Notes under the pieces: generated by a model
What the model was told of the DNA's origin: nothing
Databases searched by the model: none
What the model saw: only the letters and a program-made list of their open reading frames with translations
In this document: positions 16,074-22,272 of the stretch, in pieces
Position numbering within the stretch: the stretch's first letter is position 1
How the letters are laid out: each line of letters opens with the position of its first letter
Program-made: the position numbers and the translations under genes
Assembly: GCA_000432995.1 (NCBI GenBank)
Contig: HF972584.1
Coordinates: forward strand, 1 to 22,272
Direction: 5' to 3'
DNA: 22,272 bases
Source of the DNA: Clostridium sp. CAG:1013
Lineage (GTDB): Bacteria > Bacillota > Clostridia > Oscillospirales > Acutalibacteraceae

Positions 16074-16385
16074 TTAATCCAAATGGAATACTTCGTTTAG
16101 ATCTGCCGTGACTGGGCTGTTATCCGGATTACATTCCATTATGTCTGCCATATAATCCCACCACTTTCGGTTGATGGTTGTATTGGCGGCAGCTTCCCAC
16201 AAGGCTTCGTCCTGAATCTCAATGTATCCGAACAGAGTCAAAGTATCCGGATCTAAAAAAATGGAATAATTACTTGCCCCATGCATACGGAGCATCTCTT
16301 TCATTTCCGGCCACAACTCATTGTGTCTGCGTTGGTATTCTTCCTCTTGGCCTTGAAACAGTTTCATTTTGAATCCTTTACGCAT
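16074..16385 (-). CDS. rhaM: L-rhamnose mutarotase
   Basis: The 103-residue protein is full length and closely resembles E. coli YiiL/RhaM along its whole length: EEYQRRHNELWPEM near the N-terminus (with the active-site His), HGASNYSIFLD, the RKWWDYMADIM stretch and the C-terminal NPDNSPV...LNEVFHLD. It interconverts the alpha and beta anomers of L-rhamnose in the cytoplasm so that the isomerase RhaA can use the sugar. ATG 16385 has GGGAGGG (16392-16398 on the plus strand) 6 bases upstream. No rhaA, rhaB, rhaD or transporter is in the window, so it is an orphan here. A related mutarotase for another sugar cannot be excluded. Confidence 0.92.
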   Translation of the reverse strand: MRKGFKMKLFQGQEEEYQRRHNELWPEMKEMLRMHGASNYSIFLDPDTLTLFGYIEIQDEALWEAAANTTINRKWWDYMADIMECNPDNSPVTADLNEVFHLD

Positions 16386-16497
16386 GATGTTCCCTCCCTA
16401 GTCATACCCTCTTGGTCATAATGAGGTTTTATCCGTTTTGGGTCATTATATAGCTAGAAAAACAAGCTGTCAATCGCTGTAATGCGGCAGCTTGCCG

Positions 16498-16718
16498 CCG
16501 GCTGTACTGAACGAAAATGAAACCAAACAAAAAACGCGGGCAATAAAAATCGCGACCACCACAAAAGTGATGATCGCGACTTGGGTGCAGCGTTATGCTG
16601 CTGGCTGTACTGAACAAAAATGAACCCCAGCTCAAAAGTTGAGACTAAAAACTCAGATTTTATGCAGGTATTAAGGTTTTGCCTGATTGGACAGCCTTCA
16701 TTGAACAAAAATGAAACC
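16498..16718 (-). repeat. Three related repeats in the rhaM upstream region
   Basis: Plus-strand copies lie at about 16500-16524, 16603-16626 and 16695-16718, sharing TGAACRAAAATGAAMCC; the first two also share GGCTGTAC before it. Spacing is about 103 and 92 bases. On the minus strand each copy is followed by a GC-rich inverted repeat (for example GCAGC/GCTGC near 16587-16601 and GCGGCA/TGCCGC at 16484-16498). They fill most of the gene-free stretch 16386-16786. Confidence 0.6.
16541..16579 (-). terminator. Minus-strand rho-independent terminator
   Basis: In the minus-strand RNA, a 13-bp stem (16567-16579 with 16550-16562, two G-U wobbles) with loop UUUU is followed by UUUUUAUU. It lies between the HipA-like gene and rhaM and would end either the HipA transcript or a short RNA started near 16730. 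Confidence 0.8.
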
Positions 16719-16736
16719 GCTCTTTTCGATATAATT

Positions 16737-16765
16737 TTTATAGCATAAGATGGGTAAAAAAGCAA
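16737..16765 (-). promoter_or_regulatory. Candidate minus-strand promoter before the repeats
   Basis: On the minus strand, TTGCTT (16760-16765), 17-base spacer, TATAAA (16737-16742). It would start a transcript running through two of the repeats into the terminator at 16541-16579, or on to rhaM by read-through. Confidence 0.4.
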
Positions 16766-16786
16766 TGCTAATGTTCCAACCCGGTT

Positions 16787-18019
16787 TTAAGAGGCTGGGA
16801 ACTTTATCTCATACTCTGCTGCCACATCTTCTTCTACATCGTTTTCCGTGGAATCCACCTGGGGTTGCTGGGTTAGGACAAAAGTCTCCATCATTTGGAT
16901 TCGCTGGTTCACTGAGGCGGCGATGGCTTCTACTCGGTTCCGGTCCACATATTCATCCGCTCCTGTGAACACCTCCCGGATGTCACGATCAATACCCTGG
17001 AGCTTGGACAGATCCAGCCAGTCGAACGAGGTCACCAGCCGCAGCTGGTCCTTATGGGTTTTCTTGAAGGGCTTGCAGGTGATGTTCCGCCCGGAGCGGA
17101 TCTGGGCTGTCACTTTGTCGCACCCCAAAGATGAGCCGCTGTCGTAGATGGGCGCTGGAACCAACCATTCCAGAGTGTCCGGATTTCGGAGCAAACCGAC
17201 GTTGTTTAGGTGGCGGTCCTCGTTGGCAATGAGATAGTCCAGTACGATCATCTGGTCCAGGGCGTGGGCTACATTGGGGACGCCCAGTGCTTCACAGCAG
17301 TTTCGGTAGTGCTGGTAAACAGAAGTCTGATTCTCTTTCTTCTGAATCTGCATCACTCTCCAGGCGGGGATCAGTTCCGTGTCCGGAGTGACGAAATCCT
17401 CACATACACTGTAAAGGACCTCATCATCCCACAGCAGGGTGTAGGAGATATGGAGAATTCCCAGCCGTTCGGCAATCTTTGCGGCGATCACTTCATTAAA
17501 AGGCTGCTGCAGGAAGGGCGGACTGCCAGCTTTGATGAGGCAACACTTTCTATCTAGGATCTTCCAGCGTTTTTTGAGGAAGCCGTCCGTAGTATTGTCC
17601 GGGGAGCTGAAGTCGAATCCTTCCTTTTTGGGAGGGATTCCAAACAAGGCATCGCCCACATCTTCAGAGAAGGGGTTCTCAAAGAAGTTGACATTGCGCC
17701 AGGTCAGTTCGCTGTCCGCTGGTTTGATCCAGTAATGGTCGGACAAACTCAGGCCATAACAGCGGGTAAGAAGCAGTTTCAGGCTGGCCACCCCCAGGGT
17801 TTCCAGGGCTTCCCGCAGACCGGAACGGCTGGCAGGGATGGAACGGTCCTCCCACCACTCGTTGAGGGCGGCCCTGTCAGCTACACCGTGGCGGATAGAA
17901 ACTCCCACAGGCAGATGCGCCCCATGAAGAAGCGCGTCAATCCGTTGGATGCTGCCGGTGGACTCATCCAAGGTCAAGTCCGCAACGGGGATGTCTTTGT
18001 GCATCAGGGTGTGAGTCAT
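16787..18019 (-). CDS. HipA-like protein kinase
   Basis: This 410-residue protein carries HipA C-terminal kinase features: K163 in CLIKAGSP and E176 in FNEVIAAKIAERLG (nucleotide binding), the catalytic loop DYLIANEDRHLNN (261-273, D268 and N273) and the metal-binding YDSGSSLG (292-299). The N-terminal ~140 residues do not look like the HipA N1 domain. HipA kinases phosphorylate targets such as glutamyl-tRNA synthetase and cause growth arrest (established for E. coli HipA); the target here is unknown. ATG 18019 has AAAGGAG (18029-18035 on the plus strand) 9 bases upstream, so it is preferred over the in-frame ATG at 18079. It follows two RHH-type genes, 53 bases behind the acidic one, and no HTH HipB is adjacent. 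Confidence 0.85.
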   Translation of the reverse strand: MTHTLMHKDIPVADLTLDESTGSIQRIDALLHGAHLPVGVSIRHGVADRAALNEWWEDRSIPASRSGLREALETLGVASLKLLLTRCYGLSLSDHYWIKPADSELTWRNVNFFENPFSEDVGDALFGIPPKKEGFDFSSPDNTTDGFLKKRWKILDRKCCLIKAGSPPFLQQPFNEVIAAKIAERLGILHISYTLLWDDEVLYSVCEDFVTPDTELIPAWRVMQIQKKENQTSVYQHYRNCCEALGVPNVAHALDQMIVLDYLIANEDRHLNNVGLLRNPDTLEWLVPAPIYDSGSSLGCDKVTAQIRSGRNITCKPFKKTHKDQLRLVTSFDWLDLSKLQGIDRDIREVFTGADEYVDRNRVEAIAASVNQRIQMMETFVLTQQPQVDSTENDVEEDVAAEYEIKFPAS

Positions 18020-18072
18020 GGGGACCATCTCCTTTGGCTTGCAGTGTACCATGTCCATGGGAAGAAAGCAAG

Positions 18073-18711
18073 TTACCACCCCATACTGGGCTGATATGCC
18101 TGTTCTTCTTCCTCGTCCTGGGATTCCTCATCGGATGTTTCACCATCCCAGGCTCCTTCATCTTCCTGAGCGTCACCCAATTCGTTATCTTCCTCAATAT
18201 CGGTATCCTCTACTTCATTATCTTCCTGCGTTTCTTCCTCTTGTTCCTCGGACCAGCCATCCTCCTGGGACACTTCCTCGGAACCGGCCTCAAAATCACC
18301 CACGGGGGCGGTGTTCTCTTGGCCTGCGGGTCGTTCCTCCATCCCAGCATCGGGACCGTCCTGGGTTTCTTCCTCATCCTCCTGTCCTTCGGGATGTTCT
18401 GCCTGATACTGGGCCTCGTCCTGTTCTAGTTCGGCCTCGATCAGGCCGATGACAAACTGCTTCTGAGTCATATGATTGCGCTCCAGGTAGGCTTTGACAC
18501 GTTGGAACAGGGATTCCGGCACCTGAAAGGCTAAAGTTCTCATGTTTTCCATAGGTTGTTCCTCCTTGATCTGAATTTTGGGGTGTAATTCGTTATCCAC
18601 GGCCAAGGCAATAAACTCGCCTGTTGTCATGCCGTGGGCCTCGAGATAGGCTTTGAGCTCGGCGTGAAGGTCCGCGGGGATTTTCACAGTGATGCCTTTC
18701 ATGTCAGGCAT
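18073..18711 (-). CDS. Tandem ribbon-helix-helix protein with acidic tail
   Basis: The 212-residue protein has two RHH-like segments: residues ~5-43 (GITVKIPADLHAELKAYLEA then a second helix) and ~58-95 (RTLAFQVPESLFQRVKAYLE then a second helix). Each has the strand-helix-helix order of Arc/MetJ DNA-binding folds. Residues ~96-212 are low-complexity, with roughly four in ten Asp or Glu, and are probably disordered. A protein with two RHH units could bind DNA as a pseudo-dimer; the tail could neutralise a partner or mimic nucleic acid (inference). ATG 18711 has AAGGAGG about 9 bases upstream and overlaps the stop of the 45-residue gene. It precedes the HipA-like gene by 53 bases and may act as its antitoxin/repressor. 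Confidence 0.75.
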   Translation of the reverse strand: MPDMKGITVKIPADLHAELKAYLEAHGMTTGEFIALAVDNELHPKIQIKEEQPMENMRTLAFQVPESLFQRVKAYLERNHMTQKQFVIGLIEAELEQDEAQYQAEHPEGQEDEEETQDGPDAGMEERPAGQENTAPVGDFEAGSEEVSQEDGWSEEQEEETQEDNEVEDTDIEEDNELGDAQEDEGAWDGETSDEESQDEEEEQAYQPSMGW

Positions 18712-18841
18712 GGGGTTCGTCCTCCTTTATTTGATTTTGAATGGCCCGGAGAAGCAGGTCCTCCAGGGAGACGTCCAGTTCCGCCGCCCTGTTCAGAAGA
18801 GCAGCGTACTGTTCTGGAGTGAATGAAAATGTGTAGGTCAT
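18704..18841 (-). CDS. 45-residue RHH-like protein
   Basis: ATG 18841 to TGA 18704 encodes MTYTFSFTPEQYAALLNRAA followed by ELDVSLEDLLLRAIQNQI and an acidic end. The pattern, a short strand and two amphipathic helices, matches a minimal RHH protein. It overlaps the next gene by 8 bases, and its last codons contain that gene's ribosome binding site, so the two are translated together. No Shine-Dalgarno is seen; the palindrome GAGATCATCTC (18848-18858) occupies that place. Small size makes this call less certain, but the coupling and composition favour a real gene. Confidence 0.65.
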   Translation of the reverse strand: MTYTFSFTPEQYAALLNRAAELDVSLEDLLLRAIQNQIKEDEPHA

Positions 18842-18847
18842 ATTGAT

Positions 18848-18858
18848 GAGATCATCTC
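18848..18858. promoter_or_regulatory. Perfect palindrome at the RHH module start
   Basis: GAGAT-C-ATCTC ends 7 bases before the start codon of the 45-residue RHH gene. RHH proteins bind short palindromes of this kind, so it is a candidate autoregulatory operator (inference). Confidence 0.4.
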
Positions 18859-18864
18859 TTTTTT

Positions 18865-18906
18865 AAAAAATAGAAAAAGCGCAAAGATTAACTTCGCGCT
18901 TTTTCT
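18865..18906 (-). terminator. Terminator of the HEPN gene pair
   Basis: AGAAAAAGCGC (18872-18882) pairs with GCGCTTTTTCT (18896-18906); the stem extends inward by AAG/CTT after one mismatch. On the minus strand a run of six T follows. The plus-strand read also ends in T, so it may be bidirectional. Confidence 0.8.
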
Positions 18907-18921
18907 GAATCTATATTAGGG

Positions 18922-19887
18922 TTAATCAAGGGAAATAGAAGATATTAAATCCAACGCAATAAGTTTTAAACTGCGACTATTCTCAACTAGCTTAAAACCA
19001 GATGGAAAAGTTCCATCATGCGTAAAAGAACTTCGTGCTTTATAACAGGCTGAGAAAATAGAAATAGCATCGCTATCACTAGCGCCATATCGTTTGTCAG
19101 ACAGGTGTTTTTTCAGTAGACAGTTAACTCGGACGCGAATGCTTTTGTTGACAGAATTGTCTAGTGCAGTGCGAAATCTGGACGTGATTTCTGGATCGAT
19201 ATTTAGCGTCTCAATTTGTTTAATGGCCTTTTTTTTCGCTTCAATGTATTCTGGTCCATATTTATCTGAAGATGGAACAAGAGCTTCAATTGCCATTATT
19301 CTAAGTAGAAATTGAATTCTTATATCGTGTTCATGGATACTTGAGTTGAGAAGGGAAAGTGAAATATCAAGTCGATCAGTCCAAACTTTTTCCAGAGGAT
19401 AACTGAGTGAAAAATTTGCAGAAGATTTCGCGCTTACAGAACTTTTAAAAAAAGTGAGTTCACTTAGGTCTGTTTTAACTTGAAAAATTTTAAGACCAAT
19501 ATAGTCGTTTTCGATGCGTGACGGATCTACGTGGGGGAGAAAAGTTTGTTTACCTGCGTCGGTTATCGCAGATATCGTTGTACAAATTGATGTGGTATCG
19601 TACTTTCCGGGGGAGCCAGTAATATTAATGGGAAATTCGGATTTGACCATGTTTAATTTTATGTCCCGAAGCAGTTCGAGTCCAACGTTATTTGCCATTT
19701 CCCCAGAAACAAATGGTCCTATCTCAACAATATAAGGGATTGATCTGTTGCCCTCACCTAGCTTCGGCTCTCGTTTAATAGTACATTGTAAGTTGCCTTT
19801 TGAAAAAACAATGGTTGGTGTTTCAGTAACGCCGATGAATTCGTATGAATCATCCATTTCAAAAACAATTCTTGCATAATAACTCAT
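18922..19887 (-). CDS. Apea-like HEPN domain protein, putative RNase
   Basis: This 321-residue protein has an N-terminal ~165 residues of mixed strand/helix that I do not recognise. The helical C-terminal half contains IRIQFLLRIMAIEALVPSSD (189-208) and the HEPN signature R285-SSFT-H290 (RxxxxH), followed by a final helix. In Apea-like and other HEPN proteins the R and H form a metal-independent RNase site, usually used for RNA cleavage in abortive infection or toxin-antitoxin systems. The start is ATG 19887, with AAAAAAGGAAA upstream. It lies 89 bases after the DUF5677 gene on the same strand and shares one terminator with it. It is AT-rich compared with the HipA module next to it, which suggests separate acquisition. 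Confidence 0.7.
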   Translation of the reverse strand: MSYYARIVFEMDDSYEFIGVTETPTIVFSKGNLQCTIKREPKLGEGNRSIPYIVEIGPFVSGEMANNVGLELLRDIKLNMVKSEFPINITGSPGKYDTTSICTTISAITDAGKQTFLPHVDPSRIENDYIGLKIFQVKTDLSELTFFKSSVSAKSSANFSLSYPLEKVWTDRLDISLSLLNSSIHEHDIRIQFLLRIMAIEALVPSSDKYGPEYIEAKKKAIKQIETLNIDPEITSRFRTALDNSVNKSIRVRVNCLLKKHLSDKRYGASDSDAISIFSACYKARSSFTHDGTFPSGFKLVENSRSLKLIALDLISSISLD

Positions 19888-19976
19888 AACGATTTCCTTT
19901 TTTGTTAGTATAGAAAATTGGGTCCTGGTTTATAATGCCCTATTTGTCAGCCTTGTAGGTATTATTAACAGAGGAA

Positions 19977-20939
19977 TCATTTAGAAAAGCAGCTTCTTTC
20001 TATTTCAAGATAGGTTTGTTGAATATGCCCAACCCATTTTGTAAGAGCACGAGTATAGACTAATAAGTTCCCCCGGGTGATCAAGCGGAAGAAAAAAACC
20101 GTAATGTGGCAAAGGGTTATTGCAGAATTAATGGCTGGAGCTGCTAAACCATAATTGCTACGCCCAACGGGAATAAATTTCTTTCTAGCATCATTGGAAA
20201 CTCCCAACCGGTTAAATGTTTCTTCTGGAGAAGCGTGAACGACTTTATTTGCTAATTTATATTGATCATCCCACAAATCTCCAGAAAATTCACATTGCTT
20301 TTTGATGTCGGATAATTTGACGTACTTATATTTTGAAAAGCATGGGGCTGCCTTTGCCCACTCACGGGTTCCCTTATCATCAAAGGACTCTTCGAAATAT
20401 CGTTGAGCTACAACATCTTCGTTCATACGGATAAAATCTGCAATAACACTGATCTCATACATAGATCTCCATCTAGCATAGGCTCCATCTGCAAAGCCCC
20501 CTTTAAGAAGTTCTAGTATTTCAAGGAACTGTTGACAGGCACGACCATGCAGCTCGCGTAAAACAAAGTATTTGTATTCTTTTCCCTTTTTTTCTTCAAG
20601 AGAAAGTTCACGAAAGATAGAATTAAATTGTGTAGCCATTTCAATAACAATTAAGTATAAAGATTCTGAAGCAATAAAACCTTCTTGCCATACTTGATCA
20701 ATGGATGCAATAAATGAAGATGCCTTATCCCGTTCATTGAGGGCGTTTGGATACATGACTTCTTTGAAATGTTGGATATACATAGCCGATGCATCTTCAA
20801 CAAGTTGATCAGTGGCATTTTCTATTTCTTCATCAATGTTTCGTTTAATATCTTCAAAAGATTTCTCCCCATTTTTATATTCTTCTATTTTCTTTTCTGT
20901 GAGTTTTTTTAATGCGTCTGAAATAAAATCATTAATCAT
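19977..20939 (-). CDS. DUF5677 domain protein
   Basis: The 320-residue, all-helical protein has the hallmark DUF5677 segment GGFADGAYARWRSMYEISVI (147-166) and a later NKVVHASP (231-238). Residues ~1-65 are strongly charged and likely coiled coil. DUF5677 proteins are often found in accessory or defence-type loci, but their activity is not established to my knowledge. The frame starts at 20960, but ATG 20939 has GGAGAGG (20946-20952 on the plus strand) 6 bases upstream and is preferred. It appears to be the first gene of a two-gene operon with the HEPN protein. The upstream AT-rich region has only a weak -10-like TAAAAT. Confidence 0.75.
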   Translation of the reverse strand: MINDFISDALKKLTEKKIEEYKNGEKSFEDIKRNIDEEIENATDQLVEDASAMYIQHFKEVMYPNALNERDKASSFIASIDQVWQEGFIASESLYLIVIEMATQFNSIFRELSLEEKKGKEYKYFVLRELHGRACQQFLEILELLKGGFADGAYARWRSMYEISVIADFIRMNEDVVAQRYFEESFDDKGTREWAKAAPCFSKYKYVKLSDIKKQCEFSGDLWDDQYKLANKVVHASPEETFNRLGVSNDARKKFIPVGRSNYGLAAPAINSAITLCHITVFFFRLITRGNLLVYTRALTKWVGHIQQTYLEIERSCFSK

Positions 20940-21104
20940 ATTTTGCCTCTCCAATTTCAAGCGTATTGATTTTTATTTTACCATTCAAATACTAAAAAAT
21001 CTATTTATTTTGCTGTCTGGAGAGTCAGAAATATAGCCCTTCTGCTGCGATGACATTAATAGATAACAATTACTCGTTGAAGAATATTGGAAAAATGAAG
21101 GTGT

Positions 21105-21140
21105 AAAAAGAATATGAGCAGAGGAAGGAATCCTCTACTC
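21105..21140 (-). terminator. Minus-strand terminator after the recombinase region
   Basis: In the minus-strand RNA, a 10-bp stem (21131-21140 with 21116-21125, one U-G wobble) with a 5-base loop is followed by AUAUUCUUUUU. It is nested in a longer imperfect palindrome, 21090-21171, with perfect 9-bp outer arms (GAAAAATGA / TCATTTTTC). Confidence 0.7.
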
Positions 21141-21185
21141 ACTCATATACTTCTATATACCCTCATTTTTCAAGGCGTGTAAATT

Positions 21186-21575
21186 TTAATCCATGGTTTG
21201 GCTCCAAGATAAGGGAATATCTTTTTCGGCCAACTCAAGCCCGTGGGCAAGTTTCGGGTTGGCAGCCACATCCTCATAGGAGAGTCCCAATGCCTCTAGG
21301 GCATCCTCTGACGTGCCGGTGTAGCTGTGCTCATGGTTTTCCAGCTCAGACAGAAACATATCCTTGATAAACCCTTCTCCGGTGGGATCAGCTTCTATGG
21401 CAGCCTACAGTTCTTCCCGATGCCGGGAAAAAGTATCCCGGATAAGGGGGACGTCCTTCTTCTAAACAAATCCCCCAAAAGAAAGACGGGCGATCTTGTC
21501 CAGATCCTTTTTAGGCCGAAGCCCCCACTCTTTCATCATCTCCTGGAATTGTTCCTAGCTGAAGGCAAACCGCAT
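21186..21575 (-). pseudogene. Coding frame interrupted by three TAG codons, downstream of the recombinase
   Basis: From ATG 21575 to TAA 21186 there are 129 sense-length codons with no frameshift, broken only by TAG at 21555-21557, 21462-21464 and 21405-21407. The reading has coherent protein character throughout (MRFAFS, EQFQEMMKEWGLRPKKDLDK, IARLSFGGFV, EADPTGEGFIKDMFLSELEN, YEDVAANPKLAHGLELAEKD). I recall similar unnamed proteins in clostridial mobile elements but cannot name the family with certainty. All three stops are one C-to-T change from CAG (Gln). It is either a decayed gene or an amber-containing gene read through by suppression. A weak AAAGAGGTGG precedes the ATG. It lies 61 bases after the recombinase stop. 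Confidence 0.65.
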
Positions 21576-21636
21576 AGGAAGAGTGTCCACCTCTTTTTGC
21601 TGGCGGCTTCGCATTGCTTGATACTGGTTGATAAAC

Positions 21637-22272
21637 TCACATCCCCTCTGAGATGGGAACCACTCTCCGATTTCTATCTTTGAACGTAATTTCCAGCTTT
21701 TCCGCTGACTCCACCCGTATTGTTTCCACCGCCCTGCGCACCAGGAGATCATCGAAGAAAAGATCGCTCTCTTTGAACTTTTCCAGGATGGCGGCGATTT
21801 CTTCCATCCGTGATTCTTCCACCGCCTGGGTCTTTTGAACCGCCTGTATGCCATCCAGCTGGGCTTGAAGCTGTTCTAGTTCTCGCTTGATTCGGGTGAA
21901 CTGAAAGTCGTACTTCCCGTCATCCTTTTCATCCAGGGCTTTGGCGATGAGGTCTTTTTTCTCCTTCTGTAAGTCATGGATCTTGGTGCGGATGGTGTAT
22001 TCGCTGTCCACAGTTTCCGGGGTTAGCACAGAGCGGATGCTTTGCATGGTAGTTTCCAGTGTTTCGTCCTTGTGGATATACTGCTGGGAGATGGCTGCCA
22101 TCACAGCGGATTGAAGGGCAGTTTCCTCGATAGTGGGGGAGTCCGGGCAGCTTGCGGCCTTGTCCTGATGAGCGCCGCAGCGCCATACCACCTTCACCTT
22201 GCCCCGGCGGTGCCAGGTGATTCTTCGATAAAGTGAGCCACATCTGCCGCACACCACCAGGGCGGACAGGGC
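21637..22272 (-). CDS. Large serine recombinase, C-terminal part (5' end outside window)
   Basis: The frame is open at the right edge and encodes the last 211 residues. It starts with the zinc beta-ribbon (VVCGRCGSLYRRITW, then VWRCGAHQDKAASC, giving the four cysteines), followed by a long coiled coil (about KIHDLQKEKKDLIAKAL to ELEQLQAQLDGI) and a C-terminal segment ending VVPISEGM. This order is typical of large serine integrases of clostridial integrative elements. The catalytic N-terminal resolvase domain must lie to the right. Such enzymes insert and excise elements at short att sites, so a mobile element probably extends beyond the window, with one end expected near this gene. No in-frame TAG is present in the visible part. 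Confidence 0.9.
   Translation of the reverse strand, partial: ALSALVVCGRCGSLYRRITWHRRGKVKVVWRCGAHQDKAASCPDSPTIEETALQSAVMAAISQQYIHKDETLETTMQSIRSVLTPETVDSEYTIRTKIHDLQKEKKDLIAKALDEKDDGKYDFQFTRIKRELEQLQAQLDGIQAVQKTQAVEESRMEEIAAILEKFKESDLFFDDLLVRRAVETIRVESAEKLEITFKDRNRRVVPISEGM

Noticed and set aside
16498..16718. Repeats considered as a CRISPR array
   Set aside because: Only three copies, not identical, with spacers of about 70-80 bases that carry their own hairpins; no cas genes.
18018..18452. Two plus-strand frames, one strongly hydrophobic
   Set aside because: The hydrophobic pattern (Phe/Leu runs) is simply the complement of the Glu/Asp-rich tail of the RHH protein; no start signals.

Overview
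The window looks like accessory DNA of a Gram-positive, low-to-moderate GC Clostridia (Eubacteriales) gut-type bacterium, possibly Oscillospiraceae or a relative. That placement is an inference from family content (TnpV, DUF6809, a large serine recombinase with zinc ribbon, MarR-MATE, PadR), strong AGGAGG-type ribosome binding sites and clear TTGACA/TATAAT promoters. Composition is patchy: the restriction/Gabija-like block and the HEPN pair are visibly AT-rich, while the MATE, oxidoreductase and HipA genes are GC-richer. This suggests several independent acquisitions. No tRNA, rRNA or CRISPR array was seen.

Left part (1-8700): the tail of an unrecognised gene and a terminator are followed by a tightly packed forward gene set. 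It holds an AAA ATPase with a DUF4143 nuclease-like C-terminus (782-2128), a single-chain restriction-modification-specificity protein (2166-4802), an OLD-family ATPase/TOPRIM nuclease (4889-6877) and a UvrD-like helicase (6892-8637). The last two have the architecture of the Gabija anti-phage system (GajA/GajB). I see no terminator inside the set; the first convincing one is at 8650-8686. The set is therefore plausibly one transcript carrying layered defence. Short direct repeats that overlap a promoter precede it.

Middle (8700-16400): a translationally coupled tnpV-DUF6809 pair is probably a remnant of a mobile element. After it come ordinary metabolic and efflux genes: a lipoprotein, a MarR regulator with a MATE exporter (consensus promoter overlapped by a palindrome), a PadR regulator coupled to a two-domain flavoprotein with an Isf-like cysteine motif, an EamA transporter, and a lone L-rhamnose mutarotase on the minus strand.

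Right part (16400-22272, all minus strand): a 400-base non-coding stretch holds three related repeats and a terminator. Upstream of it on the minus strand lies a three-gene module: a 45-residue RHH-like protein missed by longer ORF cut-offs, a tandem-RHH protein with a very acidic tail, and a HipA-like kinase. This looks like a toxin-antitoxin-like arrangement with RHH proteins in place of the usual HTH HipB. Next is a two-gene AT-rich module, DUF5677 plus an Apea-like HEPN protein with an RxxxxH motif, a candidate RNase-based defence. The window ends with a frame that is intact except for three internal TAG codons, and the C-terminal part of a large serine recombinase that probably marks a mobile element extending beyond the right edge.
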